This document shows positions 18,376 to 26,897 of a stretch of 64,000 nt of DNA, one piece after another (position 1 is the stretch's first letter; the number at the start of each line of letters is the position of its first letter). The translations under genes and the position numbers were made by a program. Origin of the DNA: Aquariibacter albus (GTDB lineage: Bacteria > Pseudomonadota > Gammaproteobacteria > Burkholderiales > Burkholderiaceae_C); contig NZ_JACIVI010000001.1 in NCBI RefSeq assembly GCF_014145335.1, forward strand, positions 1,240,001 to 1,304,000, written 5' to 3'. Below the pieces are notes generated by a model that was not told the origin of the DNA, did no database searches, and saw nothing but the letters and a program-made list of their open reading frames with translations.

Positions 18376-21300
18376 TCAGTAGGCGCCCGCAGCGCGGTTG
18401 AGGCCGTAGGTGCGCTGCAAGGCCCCGGCCACCGGGCCTGTGCCGCGGCTGATCTTTCCGGCCAGCGTGGCTTCGACCTGCTCGATGAGCACCTCAACGA
18501 TGCGACTGCCGTCCGGGCCGCGGCCTTCGCTGGCGCTGGCCTGGGCCACCTGCCCGGCGTTGTTGTTGACGATGACCTGCATCGGCGAGGAGTCACTGCG
18601 CCAGCTTGCTGCCGCCGAACGGCCCACCAGCCCGCCCTCGGCGAAGGCCGGCAGGCTGCGGCGCACGCCGGCGGGCACGCGGTCCGCCTGGTTCAGGCGC
18701 TCCAGCAGGCCCAGGCCCAGGCGCTGCACCGCCGCAGCGCGGATGACGAATTCGCCGTTGCTCAGCATGGCCGGCACCTCGTCGCTAGTGCCGGTGCCGG
18801 GGCCCGTGATGAGGCCGCCGCCCGCGCGGCCGAGCTTGACGCCCGCCGTGGGTAGGCTGTAGTCCACGCCGCTCGATCCTGCGCCGGCCGAGCCGCCCCC
18901 CGCACCGGACAGGAAGCTGGCGATCAAGCCCAGCAGCCCTTGCCCGCCGCTGCTGGCCACGGCCTGGCGGAACTGCACCCGCGCCAGCTCGGCGATGATG
19001 GTGTCCACCATGCCCTTGAGGCTGAGCTTGCCGGTCTGGGCGAAGCGGACGAAGGCGTCCTCCGCGCTGCTGAGCAGGCCCTGCATGGCGTTGTCGGTGG
19101 CCTCGCGCATGAGGCGCTGGGTGTCGCGCCAGCCGTCCACCAGGCGCCGCCAGCCGGGCTTCATGCGCTCGGCCAGGGCCTCGTTTTCCGCCGCCACGGC
19201 GTCGGCGGTGGCGCTGGCAAGCTCGCGCAGCTGCGCTTCGATGGCGCTGCGCTGCGTCTTGGTGGTGTCCTTGGCGTCGAGCTGCACATTCAGCCGCGCG
19301 GTGATGCTGCCGGCTTCCTCGCGCAGGCGCTTGATGCGCGCTTCGGTCTCCTGCAGGTCGCGCTGCTGCGGGTCGGCCACCAGGTTCAGGCGGATGTCGC
19401 GGGCCTGCTCGCGCAGGCGGCGCAGCTGCTCGCCGGCCTCGGCCAGGGTGCCGCTGCGCTGCTCGGTGACTCGGCCGCGGGCGGCGCCGACATCGGCTTC
19501 GGCGGCGCGCACCTCGGCCGCCGGTGCGCCCAGGCGGCGGCGCTCGGCCAGGATGGCGTCGGCCGCGGCCGCCTCGGCCTGCACGCGGCGCAGCGCAGCC
19601 TGCTCGGCGGCCGCGGCCAGGCCGGCGGCGTCCAGCTCGCCCGCGGCACGGGCCTGGGTGCGCAGGGCCAGCTCGGCGTCGATGCCGCGCTGCTCGATGC
19701 CAAGGCGCTCGCGCACGGCCTGCTCGGCGAGCTTGAGCTCGTCGGCCCGGCGCTCGCGTTCGGTGTCGGCCGGCAGCTGGGCGCGGTCGCGGCGCAGCCG
19801 GGTGAGCTCGGCCTGCAGCTTGGTGCGCTCGGCGCGCTGCTGCTCGCGCTCGGCCTCGCTGGCGAGGAGGCTACGCGCCCGGTCGGCGTGCAGCTTGTCG
19901 ATCTCGTCCTGCAGATTGGCGCGCTGCGCTTCGGCGTCTTTGTCGCCCAGCTTGGGCTTGATCGCGTCGCGCTGCGCCTCGCGCTTGCTGATCTGCTCCA
20001 GCCGCGCCGCGTCTTCGGCCTGGCTGCTGGGGGCCGCCTTGCCAAGCGCGGCCAGGTCCTGCTCGCGCAGGCGGATCTGCGCGTCCACATCGGCCCGGGC
20101 AAGGCGCAGCTTCTCGGCGTAGAAGCCTTCCAGGCTCAGGGTCTCGGCCTCAAGCCGGCGCTGCAGCTCGGCCAGGGCGCGGGCGTTGGCATCGGCGGCC
20201 AGGGTGGCCTGGGCTTCGCGGGCGGCCTTGTCGGCGGCCAGGCGGGCTTGTGCGGCCTGGCGTGCGGCGTCGCTCACAGCGGCCAGCTCGGCGGTGATGT
20301 CGCGCCCGCCTTCGACCGGCTTCTCGCCCGGTGTGTCGCCTGGCTTGCCGCTGGGCGCGAGGGCTTTCAGTTGCGCATCGATCTGGGCCGCACGGGCCTT
20401 GAGCTCGTTGTATTCCGCCTGGACGTTCAGCCCGACCCGGCCCTTGTCCGCGCCGGCCTTGATGCGATCCAGTTCAGCCTGGATGGCCTGCCGCTCGGCG
20501 GCCAAGTCGCCCGCGGAGGCCGCCGGCTTGTTCTTCTTGGCCTCGGCCAGGCTGTCCCACAGCGCGATCAGGCCAGTGATGGCCAGCGACACCAGCCCCA
20601 CGGGGCCAAGCAGCAGCCGCATGGCGCCGCCCAGCAAGCCCACGCCCACGCTGGCCCCAGCCGAAGCCGTACCCGCCCCCACCAGGCCGGGAACCAGCAG
20701 GCCGAGCGACAGGCCGAGCTTTGAGAAGAACAGGCCCAGGGTGGCCGCCGCGATCCGCAGCGCTCCGAAGGACAGGGCGATGGCCGCCGCGCCGCCGGCC
20801 AAGGCGGCCAGCCCCGGCGCGGCGTCCACCACGGTGGCGATGAGCTTGGCCAGGCCGTTCACCAGGCCGGCCACCAGCTTGATGGCCGGAAGCAGCGCCG
20901 CACCCAGCGCGATGCCGATCTCGCCGATGCCGTTGCGCAGGATCTTGATCTGGGCGTCGGTGGTTTCCAGCTGGATGGCCAGCGCCTTGCCCAGGCCGCC
21001 TTGCGCGGCTTCGTCCTGCGCGGTCTTCAGGGCCGTGCGCAGCTGGTCAAGGTTGCCGGTGAGCTTGGCCAGGGTGGCGGTATCGCCGCCGCTGCCAAAG
21101 AGCCCGGCCAGGGCCTGGCTGCGGCTCTTGGCGTCGAGCGTCTCCAGCGTTCCCAGGAAACCCAGCAGCGCGCCCTGTGCGTCCTGCTCGATGGCTCCGG
21201 CCAGTGTCTTGGCGTCCACCCCCAGCACCTTCAGCACGCGCTGGAAGTCAGCGCTCTGCTGCGGCGCGGCTTGCAGCTTGCTCAGCAGGTTGTTGATGGC

Positions 21301-22383
21301 GGTGGCGGCGATCTCGGGCGGGTCGCCCAGGCTCAGCATGCTGGCGGCCAGGGCGGAGACCTGTTGTGCGCTCAGGCCGAACTGGCGACCCATGCCGCCG
21401 GTGCGCTGCAGCACGTTGACGATGTCGCGCTCGGTGGCGGCGCTGCTGTCGCCCAGGGCGTTGATGCTGTCGGCCAGCGCGCGCACCTGCGGCACGCTCA
21501 GGCCGAAGATGTTGCCCAGCTTGCCCACGGCGCTGCCGGCGTCCTCCGCGCTTATCTTGAAGGCCACCGACATCTCGGAGGCCAGGCGCACGAACTCGGG
21601 GATCTGCTCGCCGGCGATGCCGAGCTGGCCGCCGGCCTCGGCCATCTGCGCCAGACCCACGGCGGTGACGGGCAGCTCGCCGGACAGCTCGCGGATGCTG
21701 CGGGTGATCCTCTCGAAACCCTCGGGCGTGGTGTCCACCACCTTGCGCACGTCGGCCAGGGCGGCTTCGAAGGCGATGGCCTCACTGCTGGCCGCGCGGA
21801 AGACCAGGAAGGAACCCACCGCCGCCGCTGCCGCTTCCTTGACCTTGAGGAAGGACTGCGCGAAGCCGTTGGTCTGCGCGTTCAGCTCGGCGATGCGCTC
21901 CTGCAGCTTGAGCTTGGCCTGGGCGATGGCCGTGACGCTGAGGGTGCCGCTTTCCTTGAGCGTCTCGAAGGCCTTCTTGGCTTGGTCGATGCCATCCTTG
22001 ATGTCGGCGAAGGGCCGCACGCCCAGCGTGTCGCGTGCACCGGCGATCTTCAGCTCGGCCTGCTGGGCCTGCAGCGTGCTGCGCTGGGCCTGCAGGGGCT
22101 CCACCCGCGCGGCGCGCGCCAGGTCGAGCCGGGCCAGCTGCTCGGCCGTGAGCTTGCCGCTGTCGCGCAGGCGGGCGAATGCACCGTTGCTGCGCTCGAT
22201 GCGCTGCGTGAGGGCCTCCACCGACTGCTCGGCGGCAGACAGGCCGCCGCTGATGGACTTGCCGGAATCCGAGATGCCCGAGAACGCAGCGCGCGCGGCC
22301 TGCAGCACCCCGTTGAGCTGGGCGGAGACAGCCTGCGCCCCGTCCAGGGCGATCTTGATGCTGACGGGGGCTACTCCGCTCAT
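18376..22383 (-). CDS. Tail tape measure protein
   Basis: A 1335-aa protein that sets tail length and is ejected with DNA. The first ~700 residues have the TP901-type tape measure pattern (EAALADVRKVVDTTPEGFE, QMAEAGGQLGIAGEQI). A hydrophobic block lies at ~490-600. A very long charged coiled coil spans ~690-1180 (runs such as ERTKLQAELTRLRRDRAQLP). By the usual rule of about 0.15 nm per residue the tail would be near 200 nm; this is inference. It is the longest gene of the element, as expected. Confidence 0.93.
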   Translation of the reverse strand: MSGVAPVSIKIALDGAQAVSAQLNGVLQAARAAFSGISDSGKSISGGLSAAEQSVEALTQRIERSNGAFARLRDSGKLTAEQLARLDLARAARVEPLQAQRSTLQAQQAELKIAGARDTLGVRPFADIKDGIDQAKKAFETLKESGTLSVTAIAQAKLKLQERIAELNAQTNGFAQSFLKVKEAAAAAVGSFLVFRAASSEAIAFEAALADVRKVVDTTPEGFERITRSIRELSGELPVTAVGLAQMAEAGGQLGIAGEQIPEFVRLASEMSVAFKISAEDAGSAVGKLGNIFGLSVPQVRALADSINALGDSSAATERDIVNVLQRTGGMGRQFGLSAQQVSALAASMLSLGDPPEIAATAINNLLSKLQAAPQQSADFQRVLKVLGVDAKTLAGAIEQDAQGALLGFLGTLETLDAKSRSQALAGLFGSGGDTATLAKLTGNLDQLRTALKTAQDEAAQGGLGKALAIQLETTDAQIKILRNGIGEIGIALGAALLPAIKLVAGLVNGLAKLIATVVDAAPGLAALAGGAAAIALSFGALRIAAATLGLFFSKLGLSLGLLVPGLVGAGTASAGASVGVGLLGGAMRLLLGPVGLVSLAITGLIALWDSLAEAKKNKPAASAGDLAAERQAIQAELDRIKAGADKGRVGLNVQAEYNELKARAAQIDAQLKALAPSGKPGDTPGEKPVEGGRDITAELAAVSDAARQAAQARLAADKAAREAQATLAADANARALAELQRRLEAETLSLEGFYAEKLRLARADVDAQIRLREQDLAALGKAAPSSQAEDAARLEQISKREAQRDAIKPKLGDKDAEAQRANLQDEIDKLHADRARSLLASEAEREQQRAERTKLQAELTRLRRDRAQLPADTERERRADELKLAEQAVRERLGIEQRGIDAELALRTQARAAGELDAAGLAAAAEQAALRRVQAEAAAADAILAERRRLGAPAAEVRAAEADVGAARGRVTEQRSGTLAEAGEQLRRLREQARDIRLNLVADPQQRDLQETEARIKRLREEAGSITARLNVQLDAKDTTKTQRSAIEAQLRELASATADAVAAENEALAERMKPGWRRLVDGWRDTQRLMREATDNAMQGLLSSAEDAFVRFAQTGKLSLKGMVDTIIAELARVQFRQAVASSGGQGLLGLIASFLSGAGGGSAGAGSSGVDYSLPTAGVKLGRAGGGLITGPGTGTSDEVPAMLSNGEFVIRAAAVQRLGLGLLERLNQADRVPAGVRRSLPAFAEGGLVGRSAAASWRSDSSPMQVIVNNNAGQVAQASASEGRGPDGSRIVEVLIEQVEATLAGKISRGTGPVAGALQRTYGLNRAAGAY

Positions 22384-22427
22384 GCTTCAAGCCTCAAAAT
22401 GAAAGTTGGAAGACCAAGGAGGACGCC

Positions 22428-22688
22428 GTGAACCCACTGCCCAGCGACGAAGAACTGACCCGGCGGGTGCGAGAGAGCGAACGGCGCGAAGTCATGACCT
22501 ACTGGGCCATCGTGGCGCTCATGGGGCTAGCCTTCGCGGGCTTCAAGCCGGCGATGTACCTGTTCGCGGTCATGCTGCTGCTGGTGCCGGCCGGGCTGGT
22601 GCTCATCGTGTGTGCCTCGGCGCTCTTCCAGAGCCTGGCGCTGATGGGCGTCAGCGTTGTGGACGACGCCACGCCGAAGCGCGACTGA
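22428..22688 (+). CDS. Small two-helix membrane protein, opposite to tail genes
   Basis: An 86-aa protein from GTG with a strong AAGGAGG 6 nt upstream. A charged N-terminus (DEELTRRVRESERREV) is followed by two hydrophobic segments (YWAIVALMGLAFAGF and YLFAVMLLLVPAGLVLIV). It lies exactly in the gap between the tape measure gene and the T-type chaperone frame but on the opposite strand. It therefore behaves like a moron: an independently expressed cargo gene in the tail module. Superinfection exclusion or host-membrane modification is possible; nothing proves it. Confidence 0.65.
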   Translation: MNPLPSDEELTRRVRESERREVMTYWAIVALMGLAFAGFKPAMYLFAVMLLLVPAGLVLIVCASALFQSLALMGVSVVDDATPKRD

Positions 22689-22694
22689 TCACTC

Positions 22695-23096
22695 CTACCC
22701 CTCCCGCCACCCTTCCCCAGCCAGGTCCAGCCCAAGCGCCTCGCCCAGGCCCCGCCAGTGCTCGTCCTGGCGTGCCGCGGCGCGCGATCCGTCCAGGTCC
22801 AGCATGGACGCGCGGGCATCCAGGTAGTCGTCGCCCGCGGCGTGCGCGGCCAGGCGCTGCGCGTCCATGCTGGCCACCCGCGCCGCGGCATCCAGCCGGG
22901 CGTGCGCCCGCAGGTAGCCGCGGACCTGGGCAAGCGTGTAGCCCGGCAGGTCCGCGTGGCGGTGGCCGGCGGCGATCAGCCGGGCGGCAAGGTCGAACCA
23001 GCCGGGGGCGGATGCATCGGGCCCAGCGCGCCGAAGGCCGCCGTGATCCGGCCCGCCGCCCGCTCGATGGCGGGCTGCAGCCGGCTCGAAAAAAAA
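22695..23096 (-). CDS. T-type extension of tail assembly chaperone (made by -1 frameshift)
   Basis: This frame has no convincing start of its own but stays open from the T8 run in the G-type gene to a stop at 22695. It contains protein-like sequence (WFDLAARLIAAGHRHADLPG, YTLAQVRGYLRAHARLDAA). A -1 slip at 23089-23096 places ribosomes in this frame, giving a G-T fusion as in lambda gpGT. It lies immediately upstream of the tape measure gene, where T always sits. I checked the frame by hand from the slip site to about 22911, continuous with the annotated lower part. Confidence 0.75.
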   Translation of the reverse strand, partial: FFFEPAAARHRAGGGPDHGGLRRAGPDASAPGWFDLAARLIAAGHRHADLPGYTLAQVRGYLRAHARLDAAARVASMDAQRLAAHAAGDDYLDARASMLDLDGSRAAARQDEHWRGLGEALGLDLAGEGWREG

Positions 23097-23440
23097 TCGA
23101 CGTTGACGGCCAGGGCCTCGGTGAGCAGGCCCACCATGTCATCCAGCGGCAGCTCGCCCACCCACTGCGCGGGCCGGCCGGTCAGGGCCGCCAGCAGCGC
23201 GGCCAGCTCGTCGCCCTGCGCGGCCAGGGCCACGGCGTCGATGCCGCCGCCGCGGGCCATGCCAGCCAGCACGCCCGACAGGGGCGCAGCGGCGCGGGCC
23301 ACGGCGGCCATCTGGCGGACCTTGATGGGTGCGAGCTCCAGTACTTCGCCGGCACGGGTGGTGTAGGTGCTGCCGGATTCGCCCAGCAGGGCGAGCAGCT
23401 CGTCGTCGGCCGGAGCGCGGTTGGTTTCGGCTTGGGTCAT
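22976..23440 (-). CDS. Tail assembly chaperone (G-type)
   Basis: A 154-aa chaperone that coats the tape measure protein while the tail tube polymerises. Residues ~36-120 (VLELAPIKVRQMAAVARAAA, VGELPLDDMVGLLTEAL) have the pattern of siphophage pre-tape-measure chaperones. The C-terminal ~30 residues after VDFFSSR are the zero-frame tail, read when no frameshift occurs. Order is tube protein, G, G-T, tape measure. Confidence 0.8.
   Translation of the reverse strand: MTQAETNRAPADDELLALLGESGSTYTTRAGEVLELAPIKVRQMAAVARAAAPLSGVLAGMARGGGIDAVALAAQGDELAALLAALTGRPAQWVGELPLDDMVGLLTEALAVNVDFFSSRLQPAIERAAGRITAAFGALGPMHPPPAGSTLPPG
23089..23096 (-). other. Programmed -1 frameshift slippery site (T8 on minus strand)
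   Basis: Codons GAT TTT TTT TCG in the G-type chaperone contain eight consecutive T. A -1 slip leads into the frame ending at 22695. Position relative to the tape measure gene and the resulting architecture match G/GT frameshifting in other siphophages. In DNA of this GC content an eight-base homopolymer in a conserved gene is unlikely by chance. Confidence 0.75.
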
Positions 23441-23456
23441 CGGTCGAAGTGCTGGG

Positions 23457-24422
23457 TCAGATGGCGACGATGCGGAAGTCGTCGTTCGCGCTCGACGGGC
23501 GCAGGGTCATCTCCACCGCGCTGAACATCTTCGTGCCGTCGACCTGGTCGGACACGCTGGTGATGACGCCCACCGGGGCGTAGACGAGCACCTTGCGGCC
23601 GCTGGCGCTGCCATGCACAAGGCCCAGGGCGCGGGCGGTGCCCGCGTGCATGTCGGCCACGAGGTTCGCGTGTGCGCTGGGGCCCAGGTCGGCCGTCAGG
23701 CTGCAGGTGGGCGCGCGTCCGTAGATGGCCACGGTTTCCTGCGTCGCCAGCTCCAGGTCCTGCACGTCGTTGGCGCAGTCGATGCTGAAGTCCTTGAAGT
23801 TGTAGGCCGTGCCGCCCGTGATCGCGCCCGCGCTGTAGGTGGCGGCACCGAGGCTGAGCTGCGTGGTGGCCACGGGGCCGACGGCCTCGGGGCGGATCCA
23901 GCCCGTGAGGGTGGGCGTGACGCCGGCGGAACCGGTCACGCTGCTGACCAGGCCGGTGAAGGTGAAATCCAGGCTGGGGACCTGACCCACGCTCATGTTG
24001 AGCTTGAACGTCCCGGCGCAGAAGTTGTACTTCTCGAGCCGGTCGTTGATGTAGGCCCAGATGGTGAGGGTCTTGAGGCCGATCGACGACGGCGTGTAGT
24101 CCACCCGCGCACCGGCTGTGATGGCCTCGGCAAAGCCGCAGCCGATCAGCAGGTCACCCCATGCCGGCGCCGTGCCCAGGGTGCCCGAGCTCTGCAGCTC
24201 ACAGCTGAAGGTGACTTCGGCACGGCGGGTGTAGGGCAGTCGGTCCGGCGCAGCGAAGGCGCCAATGATGGTGTCGCGCTCAGCGAACTTCTCGGTCACC
24301 TTCACCGACAAGTTGCTCACGCGGATGGCCACGGCGTCGGCCGTGTGGGTGGGTGCGGCATCGGTGCCCGAGGCGGTCTCCACCTTGGCCAGGATGACGG
24401 TCTTCTGGATGCTTCCGGCCAT
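23457..24422 (-). CDS. Major tail tube protein
   Basis: A 321-aa beta-rich protein (KTVILAKVETASGTDAAPTH near the start, FKDFSIDCANDVQDLELATQ, VEMTLRPSSANDDFRIVAI at the end). This is the usual pattern for siphophage tube proteins in this slot, between head genes and G/T chaperones. It polymerises into hexameric rings forming the DNA conduit. Start ATG 24422. Confidence 0.8.
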   Translation of the reverse strand: MAGSIQKTVILAKVETASGTDAAPTHTADAVAIRVSNLSVKVTEKFAERDTIIGAFAAPDRLPYTRRAEVTFSCELQSSGTLGTAPAWGDLLIGCGFAEAITAGARVDYTPSSIGLKTLTIWAYINDRLEKYNFCAGTFKLNMSVGQVPSLDFTFTGLVSSVTGSAGVTPTLTGWIRPEAVGPVATTQLSLGAATYSAGAITGGTAYNFKDFSIDCANDVQDLELATQETVAIYGRAPTCSLTADLGPSAHANLVADMHAGTARALGLVHGSASGRKVLVYAPVGVITSVSDQVDGTKMFSAVEMTLRPSSANDDFRIVAI

Positions 24423-24425
24423 GTC

Positions 24426-24641
24426 TTACTCCTCCTGCATGGGTTCAAGGCGGGCCTGGCCGGCTTCGAGGTTCGCGTCAGCAACAAGGCCAAGCGCCTG
24501 CGCGGCGCTGGCTTCGCTGCCGGCGTCGGCCGGGCTGAGGCTGCCGTCCTGGTGCCGCAGCCAGCTGCCGCCGCAGGGCGGGTTGATCTCGGTGCCGTCG
24601 GGCGACGGCGGAATGCTCAGGGTGGTGGCTTGCTGCGGCAT
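24426..24641 (-). CDS. Small phage protein, unknown
   Basis: A 71-aa acidic protein (QQATTLSIPPSPDGTEINPP at the start, MQEE at the end), directly between the tube protein gene and a similar-sized small gene. The larger open frame around it is out of phase with the neighbouring start, so ATG 24641 is preferred. No family recognised; perhaps a head-tail accessory protein. Confidence 0.55.
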   Translation of the reverse strand: MPQQATTLSIPPSPDGTEINPPCGGSWLRHQDGSLSPADAGSEASAAQALGLVADANLEAGQARLEPMQEE

Positions 24642-24642
24642 G

Positions 24643-24861
24643 TCAGGCCTCCGCCTGGTTCCCATCCGCCGTAGCGGATGCGCCACCCGATTCGCGGACG
24701 GTGTCCGCCGGACGGGCGCGGCGCCTGCTGGCCTGCGGCGCAACCTTGTCGTCGTCGTCGTCGTGGACTTGGCGCCAGCCAAGGCGCAGGTGGGCGCCAA
24801 GGCAGTCCGGGTGCACGGCAATGCGCTCGCCGTTGAGGGAGATGGTGATGAGCTTGTCCAT
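24643..24861 (-). CDS. Small phage protein, unknown
   Basis: A 72-aa protein with a compact N-terminal part (MDKLITISLNGERIAVHPDC) resembling a small beta-hairpin, an Asp run (HDDDDDK) and a basic, disordered C-terminus. It lies 5 nt downstream of the coat gene and 1 nt upstream of the next small gene. Possibly a head decoration or joining protein; no family recognised. Confidence 0.55.
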   Translation of the reverse strand: MDKLITISLNGERIAVHPDCLGAHLRLGWRQVHDDDDDKVAPQASRRRARPADTVRESGGASATADGNQAEA

Positions 24862-24866
24862 GGCGA

Positions 24867-25997
24867 TCAGCCCATCACGAGCGCGACATGCTCGCTTTGC
24901 ACCACCTTGAAGCCGTAGGCCAGGTGCAGGCGCCAGGTGGACATGCCGTCACCGGCGATCTGCACCAGCAGGTAGGTCATGCCGGTGCTGTCGCTGATGA
25001 GCTGCTGCTGCATCAGCGGGTTGGCCGGCATGACCGGCGGGCGCATGATGCCAACCACCGCGTTGCGCTCGAAGGCGAGGTTGGCGGTGTAGTTGTTGCC
25101 CACGGTCACGCCGTTGCCGATGGGGATGGTGATGCGCGCGCCGGGGCGGTTCAGGCTGATGAGGCCCGGGCCGCTGCGGCCGGTGCCGACCACGTACTTG
25201 TTGGCGCCGTCCGCGGCGAAGCTGAGCACATCCCCGGACAGCACGGTGCCGGTGCCGGTCGCCAGGGTGATGTCGGCCACGCCCGGCGCGGTAGCGCCGC
25301 TGGTGACGTAGCTGGCGCCGGTGCCCTTGGTGTGCAGGCCGATGCCGGCGGACTCGCGTAGGGTGAAGCCGAACTGGCGCTGCAGGTCGCCGCTGCGGCG
25401 CTCCGCATCGCCGCCGGCCAGGTAGCTCTGCTGGACGATGCCCAGCTTGCGCAGGTTCAGGCCTGCGGCGGTGTCGAACACCATCTGCAGGTCGGTCAGC
25501 GGGGCGCCGTTGTCGGCCAGGGTCTTGCGGGCCTCCGCGATCAAATTGATGTCCGAGCCGAAGGGCGTGGTGCCCGCCGAGCCGACAGCGCGCGAGGCCC
25601 CCACCTTGATGGCCTGCGCACAGGCCTGCTCGGCCCCGTTGCGCAGGGCGCGCATGCCCTGGGCCACCATCTGGCGCACCCACTCGCGGTCGTTGTCGCC
25701 GTTCTGCAGGCTGCGCAGCTGCTCGCCGGTGAGGTGCCAGCTGACGAACTTGTTGGCCGTGATCTGCACGTCCACGCTGGAGGCGGCGGCGTCGCTGCCA
25801 GCACTGGCGGTCATGGCCGGTACGAAGTCGGCGGTCTGCGCCGTCGGGGCGATCGGCACGCGCACGGAGTCACCCACGGCGACGCCCTTGTCATCGAAGC
25901 TCGCCGCGATGGACGAGATGACGCCGAAGGGCTCGTTGGATACCTCCTGCGCGGCGCTGTACAGGGTGGGGATGAGGGCGGTCAGGGTGTTGGCCAT
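24867..25997 (-). CDS. Major capsid protein, P22 coat family
   Basis: A 376-aa coat protein. The start (MANTLTALIPTLYSAAQEVS) and phrases such as VPIAPTAQTADFVPAM, QGMRALRNGAEQACAQAIK and FERNAVVGIMRPPVMP match the P22 gp5-like HK97-fold family. It assembles with the scaffold encoded just upstream. Siphovirus tails with P22-like coats occur in many betaproteobacterial prophages. Confidence 0.88.
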   Translation of the reverse strand: MANTLTALIPTLYSAAQEVSNEPFGVISSIAASFDDKGVAVGDSVRVPIAPTAQTADFVPAMTASAGSDAAASSVDVQITANKFVSWHLTGEQLRSLQNGDNDREWVRQMVAQGMRALRNGAEQACAQAIKVGASRAVGSAGTTPFGSDINLIAEARKTLADNGAPLTDLQMVFDTAAGLNLRKLGIVQQSYLAGGDAERRSGDLQRQFGFTLRESAGIGLHTKGTGASYVTSGATAPGVADITLATGTGTVLSGDVLSFAADGANKYVVGTGRSGPGLISLNRPGARITIPIGNGVTVGNNYTANLAFERNAVVGIMRPPVMPANPLMQQQLISDSTGMTYLLVQIAGDGMSTWRLHLAYGFKVVQSEHVALVMG

Positions 25998-26038
25998 GTC
26001 AGGCTCCGGGGATCAAAGGGATGCGGCGGGGTGGGTGT

Positions 26039-26740
26039 TCAGGCCGTGTCGGCAATGGCGAAGCCATCGCCGACGGCCTTGGCGCGGTCCTTGGGGCTGA
26101 GCGCGGCGAAGTCCTGCGCGCTCATGGTCTTGTTGCCGCCAGGTTTGCCGCCCTGGGCGCCCTTGAAGCCGCTGCCGCTGCCGCCGTTGTCCGCAGGCTT
26201 GAGCAGCACCGGCTTGGCCTTGACCAGGCCGGCCACGCCATCGGCCAGCGGCACCTGCAGGCCGTCGGCGCTGATGAAAAACAGCTCGTCGCCGTCTTGC
26301 TTCAGGCTCTGGCTGATGACGGCACGCGCCACGTCCGGATCGGCGAAGGGGTGGCGGGCAAGCTGATCGGCGATGGCGCGCTCGCGCTTCTCCGCCTGGT
26401 AGCGGCCCGTCACCTCGGTGGCGGACTGCTTGGCTTCGTCGCGCTCGCGCTCGGCTCGCTTGAGCTTGATCTCGTACTGCTTGATCGCCTCGGCCTGGCC
26501 CTTGGCGTCGGGCAGGTTGTCGAGCTCGTCCGGGCTGTCGATACCGAGCTTCTCGAGCGCCTTGGCCAGCAGCGCATCCTTGCCCTTGCGCCCATCGATG
26601 CTTTCCTGGGCGGCCTTGCGCGCCTTGTCCTCGGCCTTGAGGGCGCGGGCCTCCAGGGCGTCGGTGTGCTTGGCGAGGTCGGCGGACAGGGCCTGCAGCG
26701 TCTCGCTGTCGATCTTGTCCTTGTAGGCGTCGAGGTTCAT
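26039..26740 (-). CDS. Capsid scaffolding protein
   Basis: A 233-aa, highly charged, helical protein (LQALSADLAKHTDALEARAL, EIKLKRAERERDEAKQSATE) with a Gly-rich stretch and a short basic C-terminal segment. This is the composition of phage scaffolds that guide coat assembly and then leave. It lies directly upstream of the coat gene. Start ATG 26740; upstream codons of the frame run into the divergent promoter region. Confidence 0.8.
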   Translation of the reverse strand: MNLDAYKDKIDSETLQALSADLAKHTDALEARALKAEDKARKAAQESIDGRKGKDALLAKALEKLGIDSPDELDNLPDAKGQAEAIKQYEIKLKRAERERDEAKQSATEVTGRYQAEKRERAIADQLARHPFADPDVARAVISQSLKQDGDELFFISADGLQVPLADGVAGLVKAKPVLLKPADNGGSGSGFKGAQGGKPGGNKTMSAQDFAALSPKDRAKAVGDGFAIADTA

Positions 26741-26897
26741 GGCATTGAGGCGGATCGGTTGGTCTGCGCCGTGGCCGCGCATCCCGCGCCAGCCGGCACA
26801 TCGGCCAAGCATCTCGCTGAGCCTTGCAAGGCAGCATCCGCCGGGCATCGGACGCGCTTTGCCAATCCGCGTCCGACTTGGCGCCAACCATCGGGCG
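26741..26897. promoter_or_regulatory. Divergent intergenic region with palindromes (scaffold | portal)
   Basis: The only space between leftward scaffold/coat/tail genes and rightward portal genes. It holds a perfect 12-bp palindrome (GCCTTGCAAGGC, 26821-26832) and a perfect 9-bp inverted repeat (TCGGACGCG/CGCGTCCGA, 26848-26856 and 26868-26876). Both late transcripts must be started or carried through here, so these are candidate activator sites. It is also the left breakpoint of the inverted head segment. Confidence 0.5.
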
